From assembly GCA_017453465.1 (NCBI GenBank), contig JAFTEV010000004.1, forward strand, positions 1-54,619: a stretch of DNA of 54,619 nucleotides. Reading direction: 5' to 3'. This stretch comes from Bacteroidaceae bacterium (GTDB taxonomy: Bacteria; Bacteroidota; Bacteroidia; Bacteroidales; Bacteroidaceae). The number at the start of each line of letters is the position of its first letter. Position 1 is the first letter of the stretch. The notes under the pieces are model-generated. The model saw only the letters and a list, made by a program, of their open reading frames with translations, was not told the DNA's origin and ran no database searches. Below, piece after piece: positions 8,427-17,227 of this stretch. A program made the translations under genes and the position numbers.

Positions 8427-9893
8427 TTATCTTTTCTTATACGGTTCGCAGGTCAGTCCCACACCGAGCTTTTTGAATATCTTCTGGTCCACTTCACTGA
8501 GCATCACGGTGCAGTGCACTTGACAGCCACGCAGTTTGGGCAACTGCTCCAGGGCGCGGCGGCAGTTTTCGTCGTGCTGCGAGAGCACAGAGAGAGCCAC
8601 CAGCACTTCGTCGGTGTGGAGCCTCGGATTGCGTCCGCCCAGATAGTCAATCTTAGTCTTCTGGATGGGTTCAATCATTGATTGCGGAATGAGTTTGATT
8701 TCGTGGTCAATGCCCGCAAGGTACTTTGTGGCATTGAGTATGAGCGCAGCCGAACAGCCCAACAGTGGCGAGGAATGCGCCGTGATGATGGTGCCATCCT
8801 CCAGTTCGATAGCCGACGACGTGTGCCCACAGGCATCGCGCTGCTCCTTGGCTGCCACGGTGGTGCGGCGGAAGTCGGTCGTAATCTTGGCCTGATTGAA
8901 GAGCATCTGAATCTTGCTCACCTCCGAGTCGTTGCAGGCACCGTTGGCCAGTTTGTTCGTAGCGGCATAGTAGCGGCGAATGATTTCGTCCTTGCTGGCC
9001 TTGCAGCACACCTCGTCGTCACTGATGCAGAAGCCCACCATGTTCACACCCATGTCGGTAGGCGACTTGTAGGGGTTCACACCATAGATGCCCTCAAAGA
9101 GCGCGTTGAGCACAGGGAAGATTTCGATGTCGCGGTTGTAGTTGACGGCAATCTTGTTGTAAGCCTCCAGGTGGAAGGGGTCAATCATGTTGACATCATT
9201 CAGGTCTGCCGTTGCAGCCTCGTATGCAATGTTGACGGGGTGCTTCAGTGGCAGACTCCACACAGGGAAAGTCTCAAACTTGGCATAACCCGCATGAATG
9301 CCGCGCTTGTTCTCGCCGTACAGCTGACTGAGGCAGACGGCCATCTTGCCGGAGCCTGGGCCAGGTGCGGTCACAATGACCAGCGGGCGTTCCGTCTGTA
9401 TGTAGTCGTTCTTGCCGAAGCCCTCTTCACTGGCTATCAGCTTCACGTTGTGCGGATAACCCTCTATGAGGTAGTGGACATAGGTCTTGATGCCCATGCG
9501 CTCCAGCCTCATCCTGTAATTATCGGCTGCACGCTGGCCGTTGTAATGAGTAATCACGACCGAACCGACCATAAAGTCACGGTTCATAAACTCCTCTCGC
9601 AGTCGGAGCACATCTTCGTCGTAGGTAATGCCGAGGTCGGCCCTCACCTTGTTCTTCTCTATGTCCTCCGCACTGATGACAATCACAATCTCTATGCTTT
9701 CGCTCAACTGCGAAAACATACGCAACTTGCTGTCGGGCTGAAACCCTGGCAGCACACGACTGGCGTGGTGGTCATCGAAGAGCTTACCGCCCAGCTCCAG
9801 GTAGAGTTTACCATTGAACTTGGCAATGCGCTCCCGAATGTGTTCCGACTGAATCTTCAGATACCTCTCGTTGTTAAATCCTAATTTTTGCAT
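8427..9893 (-). CDS. DUF1846 family protein
   Basis: A 488-residue cytosolic protein whose opening (GFNNERYLKIQSEHIRERI, GKLYLELGGKLFDD) and internal ITAPGPGSGKMAVCLSQLYG-like segment identify the DUF1846 family. Structures are known for the family, but no reaction is established; the Gly-rich PGPGSGK stretch near residue 180 suggests nucleotide binding. No signal peptide. It lies 46 bases downstream of the DUF1016 gene and 30 bases upstream of GH106, so it is probably co-transcribed with them. The gap to its upstream neighbour contains an AT-rich near-palindrome (CATTATCTATATAATAG). Confidence 0.87.
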   Translation of the reverse strand: MQKLGFNNERYLKIQSEHIRERIAKFNGKLYLELGGKLFDDHHASRVLPGFQPDSKLRMFSQLSESIEIVIVISAEDIEKNKVRADLGITYDEDVLRLREEFMNRDFMVGSVVITHYNGQRAADNYRMRLERMGIKTYVHYLIEGYPHNVKLIASEEGFGKNDYIQTERPLVIVTAPGPGSGKMAVCLSQLYGENKRGIHAGYAKFETFPVWSLPLKHPVNIAYEAATADLNDVNMIDPFHLEAYNKIAVNYNRDIEIFPVLNALFEGIYGVNPYKSPTDMGVNMVGFCISDDEVCCKASKDEIIRRYYAATNKLANGACNDSEVSKIQMLFNQAKITTDFRRTTVAAKEQRDACGHTSSAIELEDGTIITAHSSPLLGCSAALILNATKYLAGIDHEIKLIPQSMIEPIQKTKIDYLGGRNPRLHTDEVLVALSVLSQHDENCRRALEQLPKLRGCQVHCTVMLSEVDQKIFKKLGVGLTCEPYKKR

Positions 9894-9938
9894 GTTCTTT
9901 TGTGTTCATTATCTATATAATAGCTGCATCAAAAACAA

Positions 9939-11078
9939 TCAATGCGCTTTCAAATAATTACAATACTCTTCTAACGACCTCTTCATCACATCCTGTGGAA
10001 TGAGTTTGCGCTGATACTCTGCCACCATCGTCGGGCTGAGTGAACGACTTAAAGTATATTCCACCATGCTGCGGTCTGCCGACGGGCAAAGGATGATGCC
10101 CACACTTGGATTCTCGTTTTCGCGTTTCACATCACGGTCAAGTGCCTCCAAGTACATATCCATCTTGCCCACAAACTCTGGTTGGAAGTCAACTGCCTTC
10201 AACTCTACTGCCACCAGGCATTGCAACGCACGGTGATAGAACAGCAGGTCTATACGTTTGGTTGAGCCTCCCACTTGCACCCCATATTCACTATCTACGA
10301 ACAAGAAATCCTTTCCCAGTTCAAGTATAAACTCCTTCATGTGCTCCAGCATCCCTTTATGCAGGTGGTGTTCATTGTGCTTGGGTGGAAGATTCAAGAA
10401 GTCCACCACAGCCTTGTCTTTCAGCATGAACTCAGCGTAAGGGTATTCCGCCAGCAGCTTGGGAGACATCATCTTGTCCTTATCCATCAGTGAAGAATAG
10501 GTCTGATTGACAATGCAACGACGCAATTCCTCCGCTTTCAGTTTCTGCTGTGCCGCATAAAGCATATAGAAAACACGTTCTTCATGCGATTTGCACCTGT
10601 TGATGATTTCAACATGATTTGTAAAGGTTGTCATCGTCAACAGTGCTGGCATGGCCTCCCAATCAGGCTCCGCCATTTGTGCAGTTACCGACTGCACAAT
10701 TTCGCCTCCACCCAATTGTGCAGTCGGCAACTGCACAAATTCAGACAACTCCAGAGATTTTGCAAGACTTGTGAAGTCTGGCTGGGAATACAGCTCATAA
10801 AACTTTACCATATTGTAAAGATTCCTGCGGCTATACCCCCTACGCTTAGGGTTCATCCTTTTCAGATAATCAGCCAAGTCACTGACCACCTTCGCCCCCC
10901 AATGGGCAGACCTCAGTTGCCAAGAGACATATTGCCCCACCTCCCAGCTTGTCACTAAAGCCTCAATGTTCACTTTAACGATAGCCGACGAGCGATGTTG
11001 CTCAATGAGCAAATTGACAAACGCAAACTGTTTCTCCAGTTCGGTCTGACTGGGCATGATGGCTGCTTCTTGTTTCAT
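9939..11078 (-). CDS. DUF1016/YhcG family PD-(D/E)XK nuclease-like protein
   Basis: A 379-residue protein with the two YhcG parts. The N-terminal DUF1016 helical region has SWEVGQYVSWQL, RGYSRRNLYNMVKFYELY and, later, LLTMTTFTNHVEII. The C-terminal PD-(D/E)XK core has a KRIDLLFYHR segment and VAVELKAVDF near residue 290. The family is widespread in accessory DNA and is thought to process nucleic acids; no target is known. The ATG at 11078 is only 16 bases from the GH127 stop. A second ATG, seven codons in, is possible. Its place inside a sugar-enzyme operon is odd and suggests acquisition. Confidence 0.87.
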   Translation of the reverse strand: MKQEAAIMPSQTELEKQFAFVNLLIEQHRSSAIVKVNIEALVTSWEVGQYVSWQLRSAHWGAKVVSDLADYLKRMNPKRRGYSRRNLYNMVKFYELYSQPDFTSLAKSLELSEFVQLPTAQLGGGEIVQSVTAQMAEPDWEAMPALLTMTTFTNHVEIINRCKSHEERVFYMLYAAQQKLKAEELRRCIVNQTYSSLMDKDKMMSPKLLAEYPYAEFMLKDKAVVDFLNLPPKHNEHHLHKGMLEHMKEFILELGKDFLFVDSEYGVQVGGSTKRIDLLFYHRALQCLVAVELKAVDFQPEFVGKMDMYLEALDRDVKRENENPSVGIILCPSADRSMVEYTLSRSLSPTMVAEYQRKLIPQDVMKRSLEEYCNYLKAH

Positions 11079-11094
11079 AGGTTTGCCGGGGGTT

Positions 11095-14067
11095 CTACTT
11101 TCCCATGTTCTTTCTTGCCAACTGCAAGCGTTTCAGGGCCTTGTCAATGAGGTCGTGCGTGCCCGAACCATCGTTGACGTACTGCACCACCATGTCGGCA
11201 TAGTTGATGGCCTCGCGCAGCTCGGTGGTCTTGTTGGGGATGTTCTCCTTGGAGTCGGTGACGAGCGGAAGAAGCTCGTTCAGGTCTTCAGGCTCGGCCA
11301 GGTTGCCGGGGCGCATGGTGTTGATAACCATGTTCAGGGCCGAAGCCACCTTGTTGATTTCCTCCTGTGTCACGGCCTTCTTGTCCTTGGCCATGACAGC
11401 CTCGGCCTGTGCCTTCTGGTCGAGCAGCCGCTTGTAGCCATTCGGAGCCCAAGGCGAGAAGGCAGGCACCTTCACGGCAAGCGAATTCCAGGCGTTCTGA
11501 CTGTTCACGCGCTCCTGTGCAATCTGGATGGCTTGCTCCAGATTGGTCTTGTCAATACCCTTCTTGGCCTTCGACTTAGCTCCAGTCTCCACGTTCAGAC
11601 GGAGGTAATGCGTCTCATTGCCAGTCTGATAGTAGTCGGGCTGGAACTGATGGCCGGCAAAGCTCAGTGTGTAGAGCTTGCCGTGCGTGTCGTCCGTGCC
11701 CGTGCCGCCATTCAGTGTGATGTCGGAAAGATTGGAGGCCAGCGTGAACTCGGCATCCTTCCATTCGTGGATGTCAGGCGTGGCCATCACCAGCGGGCCG
11801 TACATCAATGCGCCCACCCACTGCGGATTGAACGGCGTGCGTGTTTCGTTCTTGCCCGTAGCAGCCAGGTCCATCTTGTCGGGACCCCAGTTGATGTGGG
11901 CTGTGAAAGGCATCGTGACCTCTACCCTATCTGCCGGACTCCAGTCTCTTTCGGGTATCTCCACGTAGGAACTGGGCTGATAGGTCTTGGCCACCGACTT
12001 GCCGTTGAGCTTGATGTCAAATCCCTTCGTAGCCCAATAGGGCACACGCAGCTTCATGGCAAAGCGAGCCAGCCTGCCGTCCTTGGCATCCATCGTGCTC
12101 ACATTGATGACACTGCGCTCTGCGGGCCATTCGCATTCCTGCTGAACCATGGCTCCCTTCTCTTCCCAATAAGCCTGTGTCGGCATATAGAGTGCCACCC
12201 AGATGGTGTTGCTGTCCACGAAGTAAGCAGCCTCCTGGTACTTCACGTGGTTCTCCACGCCAGTGCCGCCACAGCAGGTGCTCTGCGGCGTTTCGTTGCC
12301 AAAGGGCTTGCGGGCGTTCATGCCCACAGCGTACTGGTAGGTAACGCCCCATTCCTTCGGGTTCACACTGCCCACAATCTGGTTGTAGAGCACACGCTCG
12401 TAGTAGTCCATATAGGCCGCATTGTCGGGGTCAAAACAGTTGAGGTCCTTCGTCAGTTTGGCCAAGTTGTAGGCACAACAAGTCTCGTTGATGTCGGGGT
12501 TAGGATACATATTGCGGCGATGGTCGCTCATCACGCTGGTGTTCATCGAGAGCATCTGCGAATAGGGCTGCCGCCACATTTCGCCATTGCCCACACCGCC
12601 CATGGCATAGGCGTAGCGGCCCTGAATCAGTGTCCAGAAGTTGTAGGCCAGGTTGTAATAATACGGCTTACCGTTGCCCAGATAGCTGCGCAGTGCACCC
12701 GTAATCATGGGGATGTGCTGATTGGCATGGCGCGTGCGGATGTCGTCCACGTTCCGTGCCACAGGGTCGAAGAAGGCAGGAGCGTCGAAATAGTTGGAAG
12801 CCTCCAGCAGGCGCGCCTTCTCCTTGGGGTCGCCGACCATCTCGGACAGGCGGGCCAGCGACTCGGCCATGCCTCCCACCTCGCCGGCAATGTACATGTT
12901 CCACATTTCGTAGCGGTTGCCCGGACGTGCCTGACGTTCTGCCTTGTCGCCGTCGGTCTTTACGTAGGTGCGGTAGTGCAAGCGATTCCACACCCACAAG
13001 CCCATGTCCTTGGCTATCAGCAGGGCTTTGGCTCTGATGGCCTCGTCATCCACATTGTTGGCAATGTCAATCAGACCGGCCAACTGCTTGTGTATCGTGT
13101 AATAAGGTGCCCACACCCACTCCTCGTTGTTATAGGCGCGGTAACATTCTATCAGGGCTGGGTGGGCAGCGGGAATGGCATTCAGGTAGCCATAGCCATA
13201 ATGCCGATAGTCCTTCTTGTACTCATCGAAGGCGGCCCAGTTGCCTTTCATCTGCTGCAACACCCCGTCGGGCGCATAGTCGCGAGCCTCCCAGTAGCGG
13301 TTGAGGGTGCTGTCCCAGACGAAGGTGCGCTCTTGACACTCGCGCAGTTCGTCCACCATGCGCCGGATGCGACTGAGCAACTGCTGCTTCACGTCCCCAG
13401 TCCGAACCGAGGCGTAGGCAAAGGCCAGCGCACTCATGTAGTGTCCCGTGCCGTGGCCCTTCAGTTTTGTCGTGGGCGAATCCCATCCGTCGGCCACGGT
13501 GTAGCCTTCGGTGGGCAGGCCGTAAGTGTCCCGATAATTATAGAGCTGCTGCGTCACGTCCAGCGAGAGCAGTGTCTGGATGTCCAGGTCGCGGTTGTTG
13601 GTCAGGCGGTTCTCACCCGTCAGCCACACTTGGTTCAGTGGCAGCGGCGTGGCCTTGAACCGATTGGCCGGCACAGCCCAGGGAGTGGCCACCACCCTTA
13701 CATGCGCCTCCACGGGGTAGCCGTTGTCCGTGGTGTTGTCACCCACGATGAAGCCCTTCACCGTGTATTCCTTGCCCACGGGGTACAGTTCGGCGTTGGC
13801 CTCCTGCTGCTCGGTGGAGAGCAGCGAATTGGTCCAGCGCACTTGTCGCCACTCTTTGTAACCGTCTGAGTAAGTGACCCAAAGCTGGTAGGGCAGACGT
13901 GGCACTGTGCCCACAGGCGTTTCCACGCTGACGGCCTCCACGGTCTTGATGGCACGCACTTTCCCTTTCGACGCAGGGACACTGGGCAGCACGGGGCTGG
14001 CCACTACGGTTGTACAGTTCATTGCAGCCAGTGTCAGACCGCAAAGGATGAGTTTCAGGTTTTTCAT
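11095..14067 (-). CDS. GH127/GH146-type beta-L-arabinofuranosidase (DUF1680)
   Basis: A 990-residue exported glycosidase. The start at 14067 gives a clean signal peptide (MKNLKLILCGLTLAAMNC...). The Cys within it may make it a lipoprotein or may be chance. The catalytic domain shows the hallmark metal-and-nucleophile motifs: ETCCAYNLAKL, then STCCGGTGVENH, matching the Glu/Cys/Cys-Cys set known in GH127. Such enzymes remove beta-L-arabinofuranose from pectin side chains, arabinans or glycoproteins. After the catalytic part come a beta-domain and helical stretches (about 850-990) with no assigned role. It begins 10 bases after thiD. GH127 versus GH146 cannot be settled by eye. Confidence 0.87.
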   Translation of the reverse strand: MKNLKLILCGLTLAAMNCTTVVASPVLPSVPASKGKVRAIKTVEAVSVETPVGTVPRLPYQLWVTYSDGYKEWRQVRWTNSLLSTEQQEANAELYPVGKEYTVKGFIVGDNTTDNGYPVEAHVRVVATPWAVPANRFKATPLPLNQVWLTGENRLTNNRDLDIQTLLSLDVTQQLYNYRDTYGLPTEGYTVADGWDSPTTKLKGHGTGHYMSALAFAYASVRTGDVKQQLLSRIRRMVDELRECQERTFVWDSTLNRYWEARDYAPDGVLQQMKGNWAAFDEYKKDYRHYGYGYLNAIPAAHPALIECYRAYNNEEWVWAPYYTIHKQLAGLIDIANNVDDEAIRAKALLIAKDMGLWVWNRLHYRTYVKTDGDKAERQARPGNRYEMWNMYIAGEVGGMAESLARLSEMVGDPKEKARLLEASNYFDAPAFFDPVARNVDDIRTRHANQHIPMITGALRSYLGNGKPYYYNLAYNFWTLIQGRYAYAMGGVGNGEMWRQPYSQMLSMNTSVMSDHRRNMYPNPDINETCCAYNLAKLTKDLNCFDPDNAAYMDYYERVLYNQIVGSVNPKEWGVTYQYAVGMNARKPFGNETPQSTCCGGTGVENHVKYQEAAYFVDSNTIWVALYMPTQAYWEEKGAMVQQECEWPAERSVINVSTMDAKDGRLARFAMKLRVPYWATKGFDIKLNGKSVAKTYQPSSYVEIPERDWSPADRVEVTMPFTAHINWGPDKMDLAATGKNETRTPFNPQWVGALMYGPLVMATPDIHEWKDAEFTLASNLSDITLNGGTGTDDTHGKLYTLSFAGHQFQPDYYQTGNETHYLRLNVETGAKSKAKKGIDKTNLEQAIQIAQERVNSQNAWNSLAVKVPAFSPWAPNGYKRLLDQKAQAEAVMAKDKKAVTQEEINKVASALNMVINTMRPGNLAEPEDLNELLPLVTDSKENIPNKTTELREAINYADMVVQYVNDGSGTHDLIDKALKRLQLARKNMGK

Positions 14068-14077
14068 ATCGTTCTTG

Positions 14078-14911
14078 TCAGTTAGTTTCGTTGTAGATGC
14101 GCTGGTGAGCCACCTTGTCCTCCATGAAGCAGGGGTGCACGGGGCCAAAGCCGTGACCGAACTCATACTCAGCACCCAGGCTGATGGCACGGCTGATGAA
14201 CTCTTCGCCCGCCTTCACAGCCTCGTTCAGCGGATAGCGGGCAGCCAAGTAGGTGGCGATGGCAGAGGAGAACGAGTCGCCCGTGCCATTCACATTGTGG
14301 GTGTCGATGCGGGGCTTGGCAAACTCCAAGACCTCGTCCGTCGCGGCGTTGTAGAGGAAGTCGCTCAACATCTGCCCATATTCCATCGACTTGATAATGA
14401 CGGAACAGCCCCAGCGACCCAGTTCCTTGATGTCGGCACGAACATTGCGGATGGGGCGGCCCAGCAAGACCTCGGCCTCGCGTCGGTTGGGGGTAATCAG
14501 CGTAGCCAGCGGAAAGAGTTCCTGCTTGTATGCCTCGATAGCATTGTCGGCCACCAGTTTCTCGCCCACCGAATTGACGATGACGGGGTCAACAATGAGG
14601 GGCACGTGGCGATACTTCCGCAGCACGGTGGCCACGCCCCGGATGATTTCCTCGTTGGGCAACACGCCTGTCTTGATGCAGCCCGTGGCGATGTCGCCCA
14701 GGAAGGACTCGGCTTGCGACACAATCAGGTCCACGGGCAAGTGGAAGATGCGCTTCACGCGACGAGTGTCTTCGTCCACAATGCTCGTCACCGCACAAGC
14801 GGCATAGCCACCACAGGCTGTGATGGCCTTGATGTCGGCCTGCATCCCTGCACTGCCCAGCGGCTCACTGCCCGCAATGAGGAATACCACGTTTAACGAT
14901 TTTTTTTGCAT
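14078..14911 (-). CDS. thiD: Hydroxymethylpyrimidine/phosphomethylpyrimidine kinase
   Basis: A 277-residue cytosolic kinase of the PfkB-like ThiD family. ThiD phosphorylates HMP and HMP-phosphate in thiamine synthesis; pyridoxal kinases share the fold. Motifs seen are AGSEPLGSAGMQADIKA at the N-terminus, GGYAACAVTSI, a central TPNRREAEVLLG and the catalytic NVNGTGDSFSSAIATYLA near residue 215. The ATG at 14911 is used because longer starts add an unrelated basic stretch. A TACTTTTG box lies about 55 bases upstream. It is the first gene of a close-packed run with two glycosidases, unlike a standard thi operon. Confidence 0.86.
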   Translation of the reverse strand: MQKKSLNVVFLIAGSEPLGSAGMQADIKAITACGGYAACAVTSIVDEDTRRVKRIFHLPVDLIVSQAESFLGDIATGCIKTGVLPNEEIIRGVATVLRKYRHVPLIVDPVIVNSVGEKLVADNAIEAYKQELFPLATLITPNRREAEVLLGRPIRNVRADIKELGRWGCSVIIKSMEYGQMLSDFLYNAATDEVLEFAKPRIDTHNVNGTGDSFSSAIATYLAARYPLNEAVKAGEEFISRAISLGAEYEFGHGFGPVHPCFMEDKVAHQRIYNETN

Positions 14912-14965
14912 TCGTTTTTTCGTTCTTCCCGAAGGGCACAATGCGCCCTCCGCACATTTTCAGTG

Positions 14966-14973
14966 CAAAAGTA
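14966..14973 (-). promoter_or_regulatory. Promoter -7 box of the thiD run
   Basis: The minus strand reads TACTTTTG, matching TAnnTTTG, about 55 bases before the thiD start. No thiamine riboswitch was recognised in the short leader. Confidence 0.65.
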
Positions 14974-15142
14974 CAGAAAAAAAATCAATTCCGCGCCAGC
15001 ACTGGGCAGAAAAATCGCTTTCACAGCACAGAAAATGCAGCAACAATGCGATTCCACCAGCAAAACACTGAAGTGGAAATGTGGCGAGTGTGACTTCAGA
15101 AATTTTGGGCTGTGGCTTCAGAAAACAGAGCGTGTGGCTTAC

Positions 15143-15237
15143 AAAGTTGACGCAACGGCGTTGTTTGTAAAAACAACGTACATTGTTTTTGAAAACAACG
15201 CCGATGTTTTTACAAACAACGCCGTTGCGTCAACTTT
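15143..15237. repeat. Perfect 32-bp inverted repeat
   Basis: Arms 15143-15174 and 15206-15237 are exact reverse complements over 32 bases, beginning AAAGTTGACGCAACGGC, around a 31-base spacer. The spacer holds a third, inverted copy of the GGCGTTGTTT core, so alternative hairpins are possible. It lies downstream of the response-regulator terminator and upstream of the thiD promoter. Just before it are three loose repeats of a GTGGCTTCAGAAA-like sequence (about 15085-15145). No gene is visible in 14974-15252. Confidence 0.9.
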
Positions 15238-15252
15238 CTTTGCCGAAGTGAA

Positions 15253-15289
15253 CAAAAAAAGACACCACCCCGAAAGAAAACGGAGCGGT
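15253..15289 (-). terminator. Intrinsic terminator of the exopolysaccharide operon
   Basis: On the minus strand ACCGCTCCG and CGGGGTGGT pair over nine bases with an eight-base loop, followed by GTC and seven Ts. It lies 38 bases after the response regulator stop. Confidence 0.7.
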
Positions 15290-15326
15290 GCCGGAGTGGA
15301 GTCTCAGTGAAGTGCGGCGGCTGCGA

Positions 15327-15752
15327 CTATGCGTTGCCGCTGGTGGCAGCCTTCAGATTGATTTGCGTGGTAACGCTGCTGATGAGCTTTTCCATAATGA
15401 TGGGCTTGTTGATGAAGTCGTTGGCACCGAGCTTGAAGCCCTTCACGATGTCGGCCTCAGAGTTGAGAGCCGAGAGGATGATAATAGGCAGCGACTTGGT
15501 CTTCTCGTCAGCACGTAGGCGGCGAATGACTTCAAAGCCGTCTATGCCAGGCATCATCAGGTCGAGCAACAGCAGGTCGGGCTGGTCTTTGGCTATCATA
15601 TCGAGTGCCGCCTGCCCACTGTTGGCCGTCTGCAACTGAAACGTGTACTGGGAGAGCATCTTTTTGATGAGAAGCACATTGAGAGGTACATCATCGACCA
15701 CTAAGACTTTCAATTCATCCACATTGATACCAGGATTGATAAGTGCATTCAT
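15327..15752 (-). CDS. Single-domain response regulator (CheY-like receiver)
   Basis: A 141-residue protein consisting of one receiver domain with no output domain. The acidic pair is D20-D21 (VLVVDDV), the phospho-acceptor D64 (LLLLDLMMPGIDG), the switch Ser S94 and the conserved Lys K116 (NDFINKP), so it should be phosphorylatable. It is the last gene of the candidate exopolysaccharide operon, 86 bases after the nucleotide-sugar dehydrogenase. No histidine kinase is nearby, so its kinase must be elsewhere. A likely role is to control synthase activity by protein contact, possibly through the zinc-ribbon membrane protein; this is inference from gene order. Confidence 0.88.
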   Translation of the reverse strand: MNALINPGINVDELKVLVVDDVPLNVLLIKKMLSQYTFQLQTANSGQAALDMIAKDQPDLLLLDLMMPGIDGFEVIRRLRADEKTKSLPIIILSALNSEADIVKGFKLGANDFINKPIIMEKLISSVTTQINLKAATSGNA

Positions 15753-15838
15753 AAAAATAGGTTTTAATGATTAAAGAAATAATTTATGTTTGTTAGGTTT
15801 CTGTTTCGGATTGTTTTCTGGGCTGGGACTGACAGCCA

Positions 15839-17134
15839 TCAGATTTCGTGGTAGAAGGGTTCGCCCTGCATGGCAGAACGGTAGAAGCCCTTGATGTCAC
15901 AGAGAATGCCGCCGGGACGCAACATGGCGGGGACGGGCAGTGTGGCAAACTCCCGGTGCTTGACACAGAGCAGGATGGCGTCGTACTGCTGGCCGGCTAT
16001 GGCAGCGATGTCCGACACGATGTCCACACCGTAGTCCTGCTTCACCAGCGCAGGGATGGCGTAGGGGTCGGCAATGGTGACGGTGTCGCAGAATTGGTTG
16101 AGTTCGTGCACGACATCGATGACCTTGGTGTTGCGGATGTCGTTGCAGTTCTCCTTGAACGTAAAGCCCAGCACCAGGACACGGGCACTCTTGGGCGCAA
16201 TGTCGGTCAGGTTCATCAGCTTGACAACTTGGTCAGCGATGTACTTGCCCATGGTGTCGTTGATGCGACGGGCTGCGGTGAGCAGATTGGCCGATTCGCG
16301 ATAGGCCATGGCTCGCTGAATGAGGTAGTAGGGATCAACGCCGATGCAGTGGCCCCCAACGAGACCCGGCTCAAGCCGAATGAAGTTCCACTTCGTACCG
16401 GCTGCTTCGAGCACGTCGCGTGTGTTAATGCCCATGGCGTTAAAGATGTGGTCTATCTCGTTCATAAAGGCGATGTTGACATCACGCTGGCAATTCTCCA
16501 CAATCTTGCAGGCTTCGGCCACGCGCATTGTGGGTGCTTTGTGGGTGCCGTTCTCCAGCACCGAGCCATAGAGCCTGTCAACGAAGTCGGCCACTGCGGG
16601 CGTGGAGCCGGAGGTGACTTTCTTGATGCGCTCCACGGTGTGCTCGCGGTCGCCTGGGTTCACACGTTCTGGCGAATAGCCTGCGAAGAAGTCCACGTTG
16701 AACTTCAGTCCCGACACGCGCTCGACCACGGGGAGGCAGTCTTCCTCGGTTGCTCCGGGATAGACGGTGGACTCGTAAACCACTACGTCGCCCTTGGAAA
16801 TGTGGCGACCCACAACTTCGCTGGCTCCAATCAGGGGGCGCAGGTCAACCAGGTGGTGCTTGTCAACCGGAGTCGGCACGGCCACGATATAGACATTGCA
16901 GGTGTCCAGCGCAGCTTCGTCACTGGTACACGTCAAGCCGCCCCGAAGCGAGGCTTGCATTTCTGCGTCGGTAAAGGTGTCGGTAGAGTCGTGTCCCGAC
17001 AGCAATTCTTCTACACGAGACTTGCTAACATCAAATCCCACTACGCTGTACTTGCGCGCAAAGAGGCAAGCCAGCGGAAGTCCTACATAGCCCAGTCCTA
17101 TTACGGCTATCTTTGAGTTTTGTATGTTCTGCAT
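15839..17134 (-). CDS. Nucleotide-sugar 6-dehydrogenase (TviB/WbpO-like)
   Basis: A 431-residue cytosolic enzyme of the UDP-glucose/GDP-mannose dehydrogenase superfamily. It oxidises the C6 of a UDP-sugar twice with NAD+ to the uronic acid. The NAD-binding motif is VIGLGYVGLPLA (11-22), and the catalytic Cys is C263 in GGHCIGVDPYY. The overall style (VAVPTPVDK, AGYSPERVNPGD) fits the TviB/WbpO group acting on UDP-HexNAc better than classical UDP-glucose dehydrogenase, but substrate cannot be read with certainty. Next to a GT2 synthase it would supply an acidic sugar for the polymer. The 93-base gap upstream contains the AT-rich CATTAT motif. Confidence 0.88.
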   Translation of the reverse strand: MQNIQNSKIAVIGLGYVGLPLACLFARKYSVVGFDVSKSRVEELLSGHDSTDTFTDAEMQASLRGGLTCTSDEAALDTCNVYIVAVPTPVDKHHLVDLRPLIGASEVVGRHISKGDVVVYESTVYPGATEEDCLPVVERVSGLKFNVDFFAGYSPERVNPGDREHTVERIKKVTSGSTPAVADFVDRLYGSVLENGTHKAPTMRVAEACKIVENCQRDVNIAFMNEIDHIFNAMGINTRDVLEAAGTKWNFIRLEPGLVGGHCIGVDPYYLIQRAMAYRESANLLTAARRINDTMGKYIADQVVKLMNLTDIAPKSARVLVLGFTFKENCNDIRNTKVIDVVHELNQFCDTVTIADPYAIPALVKQDYGVDIVSDIAAIAGQQYDAILLCVKHREFATLPVPAMLRPGGILCDIKGFYRSAMQGEPFYHEI

Positions 17135-17160
17135 ATCAATGAATGAATGTGTTTGTTTCT

Positions 17161-17181
17161 TTATTATATATATAATGTGTA
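17161..17181. repeat. AT-rich CATTAT-type motif, intergenic copy
   Basis: The minus strand reads ACACATTATATATATAATAA. It lies between the GT2 synthase and dehydrogenase genes. Near-identical motifs occur at 28.4 kb and 43.6 kb between genes, and inside several genes. Confidence 0.65.
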
Positions 17182-17227
17182 CCCGTGCGGCGGGTGTGTT
17201 TGCAGCGAATTGGCCCAGAGGCTGTGA

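Noticed and set aside
11056-13869. A 937-codon open frame on the plus strand
   Set aside because: It lies antisense to the GH127 gene and reflects its codon bias. It has no recognisable domain, while the minus-strand frame has all family motifs.
14912-14965. Thiamine (TPP) riboswitch upstream of thiD
   Set aside because: The leader is only about 50 bases and the conserved TPP core sequences are not visible.
15143-15237. Invertible capsule promoter
   Set aside because: The 31-base spacer is too short to hold a promoter and contains no TAnnTTTG box.
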